DNA of 64,000 bases from Bacillota bacterium. GTDB taxonomy: Bacteria > Bacillota > Clostridia > Christensenellales > Aristaeellaceae. The stretch lies in contig JAEZTL010000031.1 of the NCBI GenBank assembly GCA_023421395.1, forward strand, positions 1 through 64,000, in the 5' to 3' direction. How positions within the stretch are numbered: the stretch's first letter is position 1; the number at the start of each line of letters is the position of its first letter. A program made the position numbers and the translations under genes. The notes beneath the pieces are model-generated. The model searched no databases. It was not told where the DNA came from and saw nothing but the letters and a program-made list of their open reading frames with translations. Below are positions 48,179-57,830 of the stretch, in pieces.

Positions 48179-48940
48179 ATGCGCATGCCTGTACTGTTCG
48201 TCGGCCACGGTTCGCCGATGAACGCCATCGAGGACAACGAATTTACCCATGCGTGGCGCGAGCTGGGTCGCGCGTTGCCGCGCCCCCGCGCCATCCTTGC
48301 GGTTTCGGCGCATTGGTACGTATCGGGCCGCCGCGTGAACGCCAGCGAAAAACCACGTCAGATTTATGACATGTACGGCTTTCCGCAGCCGCTCTACCGC
48401 CTCCGGTACGATGCGCCGGGCGCGCCGGAGCTGGCGGAGCGCGTGCGCGGGCTGCTGCCCGGTACTGCCGTCGACGACCGCTGGGGTGTCGATCACGGCG
48501 CGTGGTCGGTGCTGGTCCATCTCTTCCCGGAGGCGGATGTCCCGCTGACGCAGCTCAGCGTCGATTACAGCGCGCCCGCCAGGGAACACTATCTGGCCGG
48601 TCAGGCGCTCCGCCCGCTTCGGGATGAAGGCGTGCTTATCCTCGCCAGCGGCAACGTGGTGCATGACCTGCGGAGGGTTGCCTGGGACATGGAGGGCGGT
48701 TACCCTTGGGCGGATGAGTTTGATGAGTACGTCTGCCGTGCGATCCTCGAGGACAGGCCGGAGGATGTGGTGCGCTACGAGCGCGCCGGAGACTGCGCGC
48801 GGGAGGCGTTCCCAACCCCCGATCACTTCTACCCGCTTTTGTATGCGCTGGGCGCGCGGGCACCGGGCGAGGCGGCGGAGGTTTTCTGCAAAAAGCGGGC
48901 GATGGGCTCGCTGTCGATGACCGGTTACCGGTTTGGGTGA
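48179..48940 (+). CDS. LigB-type dioxygenase (4,5-DOPA dioxygenase-like, YgiD)
   Basis: A 253-residue protein. The start at 48179 (MRMPVLFVGHGSPMNAIED) follows GCGAGG and a TATAAT box (48134-48139). Metal ligands fit the class III extradiol enzymes: H in FVGHGSPM, H in SAHWYVSG, H in WGVDHGAWSV and H in SGNVVHDL. The family cleaves catechols using non-heme iron or zinc and oxygen; the natural substrate is often unknown. It is followed 24 bp later by a flavodoxin-fold reductase. Confidence 0.88.
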   Translation: MRMPVLFVGHGSPMNAIEDNEFTHAWRELGRALPRPRAILAVSAHWYVSGRRVNASEKPRQIYDMYGFPQPLYRLRYDAPGAPELAERVRGLLPGTAVDDRWGVDHGAWSVLVHLFPEADVPLTQLSVDYSAPAREHYLAGQALRPLRDEGVLILASGNVVHDLRRVAWDMEGGYPWADEFDEYVCRAILEDRPEDVVRYERAGDCAREAFPTPDHFYPLLYALGARAPGEAAEVFCKKRAMGSLSMTGYRFG

Positions 48941-48964
48941 CACATAGAACGGGGAGGATACTGT

Positions 48965-49684
48965 GTGAAGCTTGTGATGGTACACGGCAACGGCCGGCAC
49001 GGGAGCACCTGGCATTATGCGGATATGCTGCGCGAGGCGCTCGCCGTTCGCGGTGCTGTGGAGGTTCGGGAATTCTCAATGCCCCAAGACCTCACCGACC
49101 ATTGCCTGGGCTGCTTCAACTGCTTTATGAAGGGGGAGGACAAGTGCCCCCACGCCGCGAAGGTCGCCCCCATCGCGGAGGCGATCGCAGAGGCGGATGT
49201 GATTGTGCTGACGTCGCCGGTCTATGCGCTGGATGTGAGCGGCGGCATGAAGACGCTCCTCGACCACCTGTGTTACCGATGGATCATCCACCGGCCGGAT
49301 CCGCGGCTTTTCAGCGCGGTGGGCGTGACGGTCTCCACCACCGCCGGCGCGGGACTCGGACACGCCGCGAAGACCATGCGAAACAGCCTGCGCTTCTGGG
49401 GCGTGCGCCACGCGCTGTCGCTGAAGATGCCGGTGGCCGCCGCGGAATGGAACGGGGTTTCCGAGAAGAAGCGTGCGCGCATGCAGGCGAGCGCGCGGCG
49501 CGTGGCGCGGAAGATCGAGCGCCTTCTCGCGCGGCCATTGGGCTCCCTGATGCGGCGCATGATCTTCCTGGGAATCCGACAGGCGCTGAAAGCCGACAAG
49601 TGGAACGAGCGCGACCGTGAATACTGGCGTGATATGGGCTGGCTGGATGGTGGAAACCCTTTCAGGACCGCGCGGGACGCATAG
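48965..49684 (+). CDS. NAD(P)H-dependent flavodoxin-fold reductase
   Basis: A 239-residue protein with the FMN-binding N-terminus (MKLVMVHGNGRHGSTWHYADML in parts) and SPVYALDVSGGMKTLLDH. The start is GTG behind GGGGAGG. Cysteines in CLGCFNCFMKGEDKCPH, a four-Cys cluster, could bind metal or a redox centre; this is not universal in the family. The C-terminal 80 residues are basic. It may pair with the dioxygenase upstream. Confidence 0.85.
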   Translation: MKLVMVHGNGRHGSTWHYADMLREALAVRGAVEVREFSMPQDLTDHCLGCFNCFMKGEDKCPHAAKVAPIAEAIAEADVIVLTSPVYALDVSGGMKTLLDHLCYRWIIHRPDPRLFSAVGVTVSTTAGAGLGHAAKTMRNSLRFWGVRHALSLKMPVAAAEWNGVSEKKRARMQASARRVARKIERLLARPLGSLMRRMIFLGIRQALKADKWNERDREYWRDMGWLDGGNPFRTARDA

Positions 49685-49842
49685 AATAAAGCGAATGCCC
49701 GGAAAGCCCCCCGGCTTTGAGCATGAAAAAGAGGAAGCCGGCGCACCCTGGGATCCTCTGGAATCACAGGGCGGCGTGCTGACCCGGCACCGATGTCGCC
49801 GGGAGCAATTGAAACCCCGCGGGGATTTTTGGGACGGTCTGT

Positions 49843-49868
49843 GCCGGGGGAAGCCCCCCGGCGTTTTC
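49843..49868 (+). terminator. GC-rich terminator
   Basis: GCCGGGGG / CCCCCCGGC around AAG, followed by GTTTTC. A smaller hairpin ACCCC/GGGG(A)TTTTT lies just upstream (about 49812-49829). The 49690-49867 gap holds nothing else. Confidence 0.6.
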
Positions 49869-50353
49869 TATCCTCTGGAGCCCAGGATGGAGAGCAGCCG
49901 CGCCTCCTGAAAGGGGTAGGTGCGCAGCGGGCGATAGTCGCTGTCGATGGTATGGGCCGCTACCAGGATTCCGCCCACGTCCGGCGGGTCGGCCGTCTCC
50001 ACCACGAGGCAGGAGTGGGTGAACCGGTTTTCCACAAACGCCAGCTGAATCACATCGCCCGGGCGCGCCTCGGTGAGCGGCGCGCGCATCGCGTAAGGCC
50101 CCAGACCCCGGTTTTCGATCAAAAAGCGGTGAAGAAAAAATACGCTGGTCCAGGACGGACTGCGCTTTTGCATCGAGTAAAAATACCAGCCGGTGTGCGG
50201 CGTGGGGTTCATCTGGCCGCACCCGGCGTACAGGCATTGAGAGATGAAGTTGGTGCAGTCGCCGCCGATTTCGTCAAAGGAGCCGTAGCGCGGATTGCGT
50301 AAAAACGCCCATCGATGGGCATAAGCCACAGCTTTTTCACGGTCATAGGGCAT
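49868..50353 (-). CDS. Amidase-domain protein (PF12671-type)
   Basis: A 161-residue protein beginning MPYDREKAVAYAHRWAFLRNP in part. The nucleophilic cysteine is in GGDCTNFISQCLYAG and the histidine in FTHSCLVVE, the pattern of putative amidase domain proteins in Firmicutes, often spore-associated. There is no signal peptide. It is 56 bp behind purL on the same strand and may be the last gene of the purine operon, though its role there is unclear. Confidence 0.85.
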   Translation of the reverse strand: MPYDREKAVAYAHRWAFLRNPRYGSFDEIGGDCTNFISQCLYAGCGQMNPTPHTGWYFYSMQKRSPSWTSVFFLHRFLIENRGLGPYAMRAPLTEARPGDVIQLAFVENRFTHSCLVVETADPPDVGGILVAAHTIDSDYRPLRTYPFQEARLLSILGSRG

Positions 50354-50409
50354 CGCAGAATCACCCTCCGATGCCCATCCTATGACCGCGCCCGGGAGCA
50401 GGTGAGCGG

Positions 50410-53400
50410 CTACAGGAAATAGTCGACAGCCCCGCGGAACATGGTGTCGCCCATATGCCCCGGCACATTTCGGTAGGTTAGGCTCCCGACGCGCTCGAAG
50501 TGGGCCATGCGGCCGAAGACCCGGCCGTCGGGGGACGTGATGCCCTCTACCGCCCCGATCGAACCGTTGGGGTTTACGGTGATGTCCATCGACGGTGCGC
50601 CAAACTCGTCGCAGTACTGGGTGGCGATCTGCCCGCTTTCCGATAGCGCGCGCAGCTGCTCCGGTCGAATGATAAAGCGTCCCTCGCCGTGGGAGATTGG
50701 CGCCATGTGCACCGCGCCCACCGCCTCATGCATCAGCCAGGGGGACTTGTTGGACGCCACGCGCACCCGTACCAATCGGGATTGATGCCGGCCGATTTCG
50801 TTGAAAGTCAAGGTTGGGTCCGCGGAGAGGACGTCCCGGATATCGCCATAGGGCACCAGCCCCAGCTTGATCAGCGCCTGAAAGCCGTTGCATACGCCGC
50901 CCGCCAGCCCGTCCCGCTCCGCCAGCAATTCCGTCACGGCTTCGCGGATCCGAGGGTTGCGCAAAAACGCGGTGATGAACTTGCCGGAGCCCTCCGGCTC
51001 GTCACCGCCGGAGAAGCCGCCGGGAATGAACAGGATCTGGCTCTCCTCCACCAGCGCGGCAAACCGGGCGGCGGATTCGGCCACATCCTCCGCCGACAGG
51101 TTGCGCACCACAAATACCTGTGGCTTTCCGCCCGCGGCCTCAAAAGCCCGCGCCGTATCGTATTCGCAGTTGGTGCCGGGAAACACGGGGATCAGGACCC
51201 GGGGTTCGGCAATTCGCACGCGGGGGCGCGGCCAGGCCTTGGCGTGATGGCATGGCGCCTCTACCGTTTCACCGCCCGGCTGTCCGGAGGGGAATACGCC
51301 TTCCAGCTTGCCGTCGTAGGCGGACTCCAGCGCCTCCATCGGGATGCCGTCAAACGCATATTCCGGGATGGTTTCGCCGATGATCTCGCCCGTACCGGGG
51401 GCATTTTCGGCCAACTCCACGATGAACGCGCCTGCCGGCACGCCGAAGGCGGCGTTTTTCACGTACCCCGGCGCGAAGGAAAAGCCGATCCGGTTGCCCA
51501 GACACATCTTGAAGAGGGCCGCGGCCGCGCCACCAAAGCCCGGCACCGATGCGGAGGCGATCTCACCCGCGAGGATCATCTCGTGCACTCTGTCCAGAAC
51601 CGCCTTTATGGCGCCTGCCTCGGGAAGGCCGTTCTCGCGCGCTTCCGGCGCGATCAGCGACACCCTGCGCCCGGCTCGCTTGAATTCGGGAGAGATGAGG
51701 TCTTTCGCGTCCGCGACGGCGACGGCGAAGGAGACGAGGGTCGGCGGTACATCCAACTGTTCGAAGGAACCGCTCATGGAGTCTTTGCCACCCACCGCCG
51801 CGACGCCCAGGTCCAGCTGCGCGTCCAGCGCGCCGAGAAGCGCCGCCAAAGGTTTGCCCCAGCGACGCGCGTCGCCGGTCATTCGCTCGAAATATTCCTG
51901 GAACGTCAGATGGACGCTTCGCCAGGGCGCGCCGGCGGCTGTGAGCCGCGCGACGGATTCCACCACCGCGCGGTACGCGCCGCGGTAGGGGCTTTGCTCC
52001 ATCTCGTAGGGGTTTCCGCCGAAAGCCATCACCGAGCAGGTGCCGGTATGGCCGTTTGAGACCGGGATCAGCGCCGCCATGGCCTCGGCTGGCGTTCGCT
52101 GCCGGAAGCCGCCGAAGGGCATCATCACCGTACCCGCGCCGATGGTGGAATCGAACCGCTCGGCCAGGCCCCGCTTCGAGCAGACGTTGAGAGAAGCGAC
52201 GGTTTCCATAAGGCGCGCCGCGAAATCGCCCGCCGGCCGCGGCTTCTCCGCCGCTGGCACGGACACCTGCGCCGAGGCGGCGCGGGACGCGCCGTTGGAG
52301 TTCAGGAATTCCCGGGACAGATCGACGATGATATCGCCGTTCCAGCGCATCGCCATGCGGGCGGTATCCGTCACTCGGGCCACCACGGTGGCCTCCAGGT
52401 TTTCCGATGCGGCGAGGGCCATGAACTCCGGAACGTCCTCCGGCGACAGCACCACCGCCATGCGCTCCTGGGATTCGGAGATGGCGAGCTCCGTGCCGTC
52501 CAGACCCTCGTATTTCCGGGGCACGGCGTCGAGATTGATCGTGAGGCCATCCGCCAGTTCGCCGATGGCCACGGACACGCCGCCCGCGCCGAAGTCGTTG
52601 CAGCGCTTGATGAGGCGAGCCGCCCGCCCGTTTCTGAAAAGACGCTGGAGTTTGCGCTCCTCCGGCGCGTTGCCTTTTTGCACCTCCGCGCCGCAGGCCT
52701 CCAGCGAACAGGCGTCGTGGGCCTTCGAGGAGCCGGTGGCGCCGCCGCAGCCGTCACGGCCGGTTCGCCCGCCGAGGAGCACCACTTCGTCTCCCGGCGC
52801 GGGCACCTCCCGCCGCACGTGACTGGCCGGCGCCGCACCCACCACCGCGCCGATTTCCATGCGCTTGGCGGCATAACCGGGGTGATACAATTCGTCCACA
52901 AGGCCTGTGGCCAAGCCGATCTGGTTGCCGTAGGAGGAGTAGCCCGCCGCCGCGGTCACGGTCAGCTTGCGCTGCGGAAGCTTGCCCGGCAGCGTATCGG
53001 AGAGGGGCTGGGTTGGGTCCGCCGCGCCGGTCACGCGCATCGCCTGATACACGTAGCCCCGGCCGGACAGCGGGTCGCGGATTGCGCCGCCGATGCAGGT
53101 GGCCGCGCCACCGAAGGGTTCAATCTCGGTGGGGTGGTTGTGCGTCTCGTTTTTGAAAAGCAGCAGCCAGGGCTCCGGCGCCCCGTCCACGTCCACGGTG
53201 ATCTTCACCGTGCAGGCGTTGACCTCTTCGGATTCGTCAAGATCAGTGAGCAGGCCCTTCGCCTTCAGCGCCTTCGCGCCGATGGTGGCGATGTCCATCA
53301 GCGTTACGGGTTTCGACGCGCGCCCCAGCGCCGCCCGTTCTTCCAGATAGCGCCGATAGGCTTTTTCCGTGTCCGGATCGTCGAAGGTCACGTCCGTCAG

Positions 53401-54090
53401 GTGGGTCAGGAAGGTGGTGTGGCGGCAGTGGTCCGACCAGTAGGTGTCAATCACACGGAGCTCGGTCAGCGTCGGATCGCGCTTTTCCGTCCGGAAGTAA
53501 TCCCGGCAGAACGCAAGATCCGCCTCGTCCATCGCGAGCGCCAGCTCGCGCCGGAGCGCTGAGAGGCCGCCCTCGTCAAGGGCGGTGAAGCCCGTCAGCA
53601 TCCGAACGCGCGCCGGGGCCTCGACGGGCATTGCCAGCGTCTTGACCGGCGCGAGGGATGCTTCGCGGCTCTCCACCGGGTTGATCACGTATTTTTTGAT
53701 TCGGCCGACGGTTTCTTCCGACAGCGCGCCGTATAGAAGATAGACCCGCGCGGTGCGCACCAGCGGTTTTTCACGCTGGGAGAGAAGCTGCATGCACTGG
53801 GCGGCGGAATCCGCCCGTTGATCGAATTGACCGGGCAGATACTCCACCGCAAAAGCCGCCGCGCCGCCATTCGGCAGGTCAAAGAACGCCTCGTCCAGCT
53901 GCGGCTCGGAGAATACCGTGGCGACGCCGCGTTCAAACAGCGCCTGATCCACGCCTTCGACATCGTAGCGATTGATGAGGCGCAGTTTCTCAAGGCCTTC
54001 GACGCCGAGAAACGCGGTCAAATCCCGCCGCAGCGCCTGCGCTTCCACGTCGAACCCCGGTTTTTTTTCCACATATACGCGATAAACCAT
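50410..54090 (-). CDS. purL: Phosphoribosylformylglycinamidine synthase, long single-chain form
   Basis: A 1226-residue FGAM synthase. The ATG at 54090 (MVYRVYVEKKPGFD) follows AAGGAAGG; the frame extends upstream into purD. Parts in order: PurS-like N-terminus, linker, two AIRS-like ATPase halves (ETHNHPTEIEPFGGAATCIGG; GGKDSMSGSFEQLD) and a C-terminal glutamine amidotransferase with FPGTNCEYDTARA, the nucleophile in GVCNGFQAL and the histidine in SHGEGRF. It converts FGAR to FGAM. The fused long form is used instead of the PurSQL trio of Bacillus. Confidence 0.96.
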   Translation of the reverse strand: MVYRVYVEKKPGFDVEAQALRRDLTAFLGVEGLEKLRLINRYDVEGVDQALFERGVATVFSEPQLDEAFFDLPNGGAAAFAVEYLPGQFDQRADSAAQCMQLLSQREKPLVRTARVYLLYGALSEETVGRIKKYVINPVESREASLAPVKTLAMPVEAPARVRMLTGFTALDEGGLSALRRELALAMDEADLAFCRDYFRTEKRDPTLTELRVIDTYWSDHCRHTTFLTHLTDVTFDDPDTEKAYRRYLEERAALGRASKPVTLMDIATIGAKALKAKGLLTDLDESEEVNACTVKITVDVDGAPEPWLLLFKNETHNHPTEIEPFGGAATCIGGAIRDPLSGRGYVYQAMRVTGAADPTQPLSDTLPGKLPQRKLTVTAAAGYSSYGNQIGLATGLVDELYHPGYAAKRMEIGAVVGAAPASHVRREVPAPGDEVVLLGGRTGRDGCGGATGSSKAHDACSLEACGAEVQKGNAPEERKLQRLFRNGRAARLIKRCNDFGAGGVSVAIGELADGLTINLDAVPRKYEGLDGTELAISESQERMAVVLSPEDVPEFMALAASENLEATVVARVTDTARMAMRWNGDIIVDLSREFLNSNGASRAASAQVSVPAAEKPRPAGDFAARLMETVASLNVCSKRGLAERFDSTIGAGTVMMPFGGFRQRTPAEAMAALIPVSNGHTGTCSVMAFGGNPYEMEQSPYRGAYRAVVESVARLTAAGAPWRSVHLTFQEYFERMTGDARRWGKPLAALLGALDAQLDLGVAAVGGKDSMSGSFEQLDVPPTLVSFAVAVADAKDLISPEFKRAGRRVSLIAPEARENGLPEAGAIKAVLDRVHEMILAGEIASASVPGFGGAAAALFKMCLGNRIGFSFAPGYVKNAAFGVPAGAFIVELAENAPGTGEIIGETIPEYAFDGIPMEALESAYDGKLEGVFPSGQPGGETVEAPCHHAKAWPRPRVRIAEPRVLIPVFPGTNCEYDTARAFEAAGGKPQVFVVRNLSAEDVAESAARFAALVEESQILFIPGGFSGGDEPEGSGKFITAFLRNPRIREAVTELLAERDGLAGGVCNGFQALIKLGLVPYGDIRDVLSADPTLTFNEIGRHQSRLVRVRVASNKSPWLMHEAVGAVHMAPISHGEGRFIIRPEQLRALSESGQIATQYCDEFGAPSMDITVNPNGSIGAVEGITSPDGRVFGRMAHFERVGSLTYRNVPGHMGDTMFRGAVDYFL

Positions 54091-54091
54091 G

Positions 54092-55360
54092 CTATGACCT
54101 TCCTTCCAGCGCGCGCCGTCCGATATCATGGCGGAAGAAGGCGCCGTCAAAGCGCACCATCGCCGCTGCCTTCGTCGCATCCGCCACCGCGGTTTCAAGG
54201 GCCTCCGCCACGCAGGCGACGCCCAGCACCCGCCCGCCGGCGGTGACCAGACGGCCGTCCTTGACGGCGGTTCCGCTGTGAAAAACCGTCGCACATTTTT
54301 CCGCGCCGCCCAGGTCGATGGGCAGCCCCTTTTGATACGCGCCGGGATACCCGCCGGAGGCCACCATCACCACGCAGCTGGCGAGGTCGTAAAAGCGCAC
54401 ATCGGCGCCTGCGAGACGTTCCTCTCGCACCGCGAGGAGGATCTCGAAAAGGTCGCTCTCCAGAAGCGACAAGACCGCCTGCGCCTCCGGATCGCCGAAG
54501 CGGGCGTTGTATTCGATCACCCTGGGGCCGTCCTTCGTCAGCATCAGCCCGAAGTACAGGCAGCCCTTGAAGGGTCTGCCCTCCCGGTTCATGGCATCGA
54601 CGGTGGGCAGAAAAATCTCTCGCATCGCGCGATCTGCGGTGTCCTCCGTGTAGAAAGGGTTTGGCGCGACGACGCCCATGCCGCCTGTGTTGGGACCCAG
54701 ATCGCCATCAAATGCGCGCTTGTGGTCCATCGAGGAAACCATGGGGACGAGGGCCTTGCCGTCGGTGAAGGCCAGCACCGTCACTTCAGGCCCGGTGAGG
54801 AATTCTTCAATCACCACCCGCCGCCCGCTGTCGCCGAAAGCACCCTCGGCCATCATGGCGTGCACCGCGGCGAGGGCCTCGGGGAGGTCCTGTGCGATCA
54901 CGACGCCCTTGCCAAGCGCCAGCCCGTCCGCCTTGACCACCTGCGGAAACGCGCAGCCCGAGAGGTATTCGCAGGCCGTCGCCTCGGAATCAAAGGTTCG
55001 GTAGGCGGCGGTGGGAATGCCGTATTTTCGCATTAGATCCTTCGAGAAAATCTTGCTGCTCTCGATCATCGCGGCGTTTTTTGAGGGCCCGAAGCAGGCG
55101 ATGCCCGCGCTCTCCAGAGCGTCCACCGCGCCGAGGGCCAGCGGGTCGTCCGGTGCGACCACCGCGAAGTCGATCCCGTTTCCCACCGCAAAGCGGACAA
55201 GGCCGCCGATGTCCGTGGCGGCTATCGGAACGCACTCGGCAACCTGCGCAATTCCCGCGTTTCCTGGCAGCGCGTAGAGCCGCGTAACCCGGGGGCTTTC
55301 AGCGATTTTGAAGGCCAGCGCGTGCTCGCGCCCGCCGGAACCTACGATCATGACGTTCAT
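54092..55360 (-). CDS. purD: Phosphoribosylamine-glycine ligase
   Basis: A 422-residue ATP-grasp enzyme. Motifs are IVGSGGREHALAFKIAESP, FGPSKNAAMIESSKIFSKDLM, GPEVTVLAFTDG and DPEAQAVLSLL. It joins glycine to phosphoribosylamine. One base separates it from purL, so translation is probably coupled. Confidence 0.96.
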   Translation of the reverse strand: MNVMIVGSGGREHALAFKIAESPRVTRLYALPGNAGIAQVAECVPIAATDIGGLVRFAVGNGIDFAVVAPDDPLALGAVDALESAGIACFGPSKNAAMIESSKIFSKDLMRKYGIPTAAYRTFDSEATACEYLSGCAFPQVVKADGLALGKGVVIAQDLPEALAAVHAMMAEGAFGDSGRRVVIEEFLTGPEVTVLAFTDGKALVPMVSSMDHKRAFDGDLGPNTGGMGVVAPNPFYTEDTADRAMREIFLPTVDAMNREGRPFKGCLYFGLMLTKDGPRVIEYNARFGDPEAQAVLSLLESDLFEILLAVREERLAGADVRFYDLASCVVMVASGGYPGAYQKGLPIDLGGAEKCATVFHSGTAVKDGRLVTAGGRVLGVACVAEALETAVADATKAAAMVRFDGAFFRHDIGRRALEGRS

Positions 55361-55378
55361 GTCGTTCTCCCTTTGGAA

Positions 55379-56545
55379 TTAGTGATGGAACAGCCGCAGA
55401 CCCGTAAAGGCCATGGCGATGCCGTAGCGGTTGCAGGCGGCGATCACGTGATCATCGCGGATAGAGCCGCCGGGCTGGGCGATAAAGGAAACGCCGCTTT
55501 TCTCGGCGCGCTCCACGTTGTCGCCGAAGGGGAAGAAGGCATCGCTGGCGAGGGATACGCCGGTAAAGCCTGAGAGCCATTCAGCCCGTTCACCCATAGC
55601 GATGGGCTCCGGCTTTTCAACGAAGAAATCCGCCCAGTTTTCAAAGATCTCCGGCAGATTCAGAAGGTACCCGTCCACGCAGTTGTCCTTTTCCGGGCGG
55701 GACAGGCCGTCCTTGAAGGGGAGACCCAGCGCCTTCGGGTGCAGGCGCAGGTGGAACAGGTCCGCCTTGTCGCCGGCCAGCCGCGTACAGTGGATGCGGG
55801 ACTGCTGGCCCGCGCCCACGCCGATGGTCTGACCGTTTTCCGCGTAGACCACGGAGTTCGACTGGGTGTACTTCAGCGCGATCATGGCGACAACAAGATC
55901 CAGCCGAGCGCTTTCCGGGATCGCTTTTTCTCGCGTTACCACATTTTCAAGCAGCGCGGCGTCGATTTTCACATCGTTTCTGCCCTGCTCGAAGGTGACG
56001 CCGAACACCGTGCGCCGTTCGGCGGCGACCGGCCGGTAGGCCGGATCCACCGCCACCACGTTGTAGGCGCCCTTGCGCTTTTTCATCAGGATTTCCAGGG
56101 CTTCCGGCCGGTAGCCCGGCGCGATGACGCCATCGGAGACCTCCCGGGCGATCAGCTTCGCCGTGTCGAGATCGCATTCGTCCGACAGCGCGATGAAATC
56201 TCCGAAGGAGGACATGCGATCCGCGCCCCGGGCGCGGGCATAAGCGGCGGCGAGGGGGGAAAGAGGCTCGTCCGCGGGCAGGAAGAAGCTCTTCCGCAGC
56301 GATTCTGTCAGCGGCACGCCCACCGCCGCGCCGGCGGGGCTGACGTGCTTGAAGGACGCGGCGGCGGGAAGGCCGGTGGCCTCCTTGAGCTCGCTGACCA
56401 GTTGCCAGCCGTTCAGCGCGTCCAGAAAGTTAATGTAGCCGGGCTTTCCAGAGAGCGCCTCGACCGGAAGCGCACCCGTCTCTACGAAGATGCGCGCAGG
56501 CTTCTGGTTGGGGTTGAGGCCGTACTTGAGTTCCAGCGATTGCAT
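55379..56545 (-). CDS. purH: AICAR transformylase, free-standing (PurH C-terminal half)
   Basis: A 388-residue protein equivalent to the C-terminal formyltransferase domain of bifunctional PurH; the N-terminal cyclohydrolase domain is absent. The catalytic Lys-His is in ASFKHVSPAGAAVG; other family motifs are RMSSFGDFIALSDECD, GAGQQSRIHCTRLAGDKA and AFFPFGDNVERA. It formylates AICAR to FAICAR. The ATG at 56545 is chosen because it gives the domain boundary; the frame extends into the upstream gene. The ring-closing step falls to the adjacent PurO-type protein. Confidence 0.93.
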   Translation of the reverse strand: MQSLELKYGLNPNQKPARIFVETGALPVEALSGKPGYINFLDALNGWQLVSELKEATGLPAAASFKHVSPAGAAVGVPLTESLRKSFFLPADEPLSPLAAAYARARGADRMSSFGDFIALSDECDLDTAKLIAREVSDGVIAPGYRPEALEILMKKRKGAYNVVAVDPAYRPVAAERRTVFGVTFEQGRNDVKIDAALLENVVTREKAIPESARLDLVVAMIALKYTQSNSVVYAENGQTIGVGAGQQSRIHCTRLAGDKADLFHLRLHPKALGLPFKDGLSRPEKDNCVDGYLLNLPEIFENWADFFVEKPEPIAMGERAEWLSGFTGVSLASDAFFPFGDNVERAEKSGVSFIAQPGGSIRDDHVIAACNRYGIAMAFTGLRLFHH

Positions 56546-56547
56546 GC

Positions 56548-57240
56548 TTATGCCTCCAGCGCGTTGAGGATATGATCCTCGAACGCCATCGTCTTGGGGT
56601 CGATCGCGCGCACAAACAGCGCGACTTTGTTCTCCGGATCCAGCGCGTTCCACAGCGCGCGGGTGAGGGCTTCCGGCGAAAGATCGACGTTCAGCGCGAC
56701 CGGCTCGCCGGCGAAGGGCAAGAGCGGGTTCGCGCCGGGCAGGTAGGTGTGGAGCAGGTGAACAAGGCCGGGCTTGGGCGTCTCATAGCGGAAGAAAAAC
56801 CGCTCGCAGCCCGCGCCGCGCTTCAGAATGCTCAGTTCATAGGAAAATCCGCCGTCCGCAACCGTCACCAGGCCGGAGATGCGGGGTGTCCAGTTGGGAG
56901 AATCCGGCTCGTACTCGCGCGTTGCCAGCGCGGCCTCGAAGGTCTCGCCACGCCGGAGAAAGTCGTACAGGGTGTCGGTCTGATCTCCATTGGTGACGAT
57001 CGTCCGGTTTTCGCATACCTTCACCGGCGAATAGAGGATGAGGGAGGGGTCCTCCACCTTGGACGGATCGAAGGCCTGGGCCCGGAGGCCATCCTCTTCC
57101 CGGACGAGCAGGCGGTTGCGGCTATTTTGGCTTCGCCCCATCAGGAAGTAGGCGACCAGGGCGCGGCCGTCGGGAAACGCGCCCACCAGGACGCCGCGAC
57201 CGGGGTAGGCCGTAAGGCCGGGGTGATCGATCAGATTCAT
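56548..57240 (-). CDS. purO: IMP cyclohydrolase, PurO-type
   Basis: A 230-residue protein with the PurO/IMP_cyclohyd pattern: GLTAYPGRGVLVG, ALVAYFLMGRSQNSRNRLL in parts, and NWTPRISGLV. PurO was first described in archaea and is unrelated to the PurH cyclohydrolase domain. It closes FAICAR to IMP. The ATG at 57240 follows AAAGGAG and overlaps purN by 4 bp; the stop is 2 bp ahead of the transformylase gene, so the two halves of the missing PurH are made side by side. Confidence 0.88.
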   Translation of the reverse strand: MNLIDHPGLTAYPGRGVLVGAFPDGRALVAYFLMGRSQNSRNRLLVREEDGLRAQAFDPSKVEDPSLILYSPVKVCENRTIVTNGDQTDTLYDFLRRGETFEAALATREYEPDSPNWTPRISGLVTVADGGFSYELSILKRGAGCERFFFRYETPKPGLVHLLHTYLPGANPLLPFAGEPVALNVDLSPEALTRALWNALDPENKVALFVRAIDPKTMAFEDHILNALEA

Positions 57241-57830
57241 GGGCGTGTCTCCTTTGATATTTCGGCGCAAAGCCCCTCGACCGCGCGGGGCAGCAGCACC
57301 CACTCGGCCTGGGTCATCACGCGCTTTTGAAGGGTTTCCGGCGTATCGCCGGGCAGCACCTCCACCGCCTTCTGAGCGAGGATTTCTCCGCCGTCGGGAA
57401 TCTCGTTGACCAGATGTACTGTGGCGCCGGTCAGCTTGACGCCGCGCTTCAGCGCCTCCCTGTGTGGAATCAGACCGTAGAAGCCTTTCCCGCAAAAAGC
57501 GGGGATCAGCGACGGATGCACGTTGACGATGCGGTTTTGATAGCGCCGAACAAAGTCCGCGCTGAGAATGGTCAGATATCCGGCCAGCACGACGAGGTCG
57601 ATCTTACGGGATGTGAGCGCCGCGACGAGGGCGGCTTCCCCGTCTGCCTTTGTGACGGTGATCGCTTCGACCCCGGCATTTTGCGCGCGGGTGAGCGCAT
57701 AGGCGTCCGGCCGGCTGGAGACGACGAGAGCGATGGCGCCGCTTTTAAGAACACCGGAGACTTCGGCGTCCATGAGCGCCTGGAGGTTGGTGCCGCCGCC
57801 CGACACCAATACCGCGATCCGCGCCTTCAT
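57237..57830 (-). CDS. purN: Phosphoribosylglycinamide formyltransferase
   Basis: A 197-residue formyltransferase. Motifs are VLVSGGGTNLQALMD, GYLTILSADFV, NVHPSLIPAF and TGATVHLVNEIPDGG with the catalytic H and D region. It uses 10-formyl-tetrahydrofolate. It overlaps purM by 4 bp. Confidence 0.96.
   Translation of the reverse strand: MKARIAVLVSGGGTNLQALMDAEVSGVLKSGAIALVVSSRPDAYALTRAQNAGVEAITVTKADGEAALVAALTSRKIDLVVLAGYLTILSADFVRRYQNRIVNVHPSLIPAFCGKGFYGLIPHREALKRGVKLTGATVHLVNEIPDGGEILAQKAVEVLPGDTPETLQKRVMTQAEWVLLPRAVEGLCAEISKETRP

Noticed and set aside
50689..52059. Long + strand frames opposite purL, purD, purF
   Set aside because: Shadows of high-GC genes; the - strand frames carry complete family motifs.
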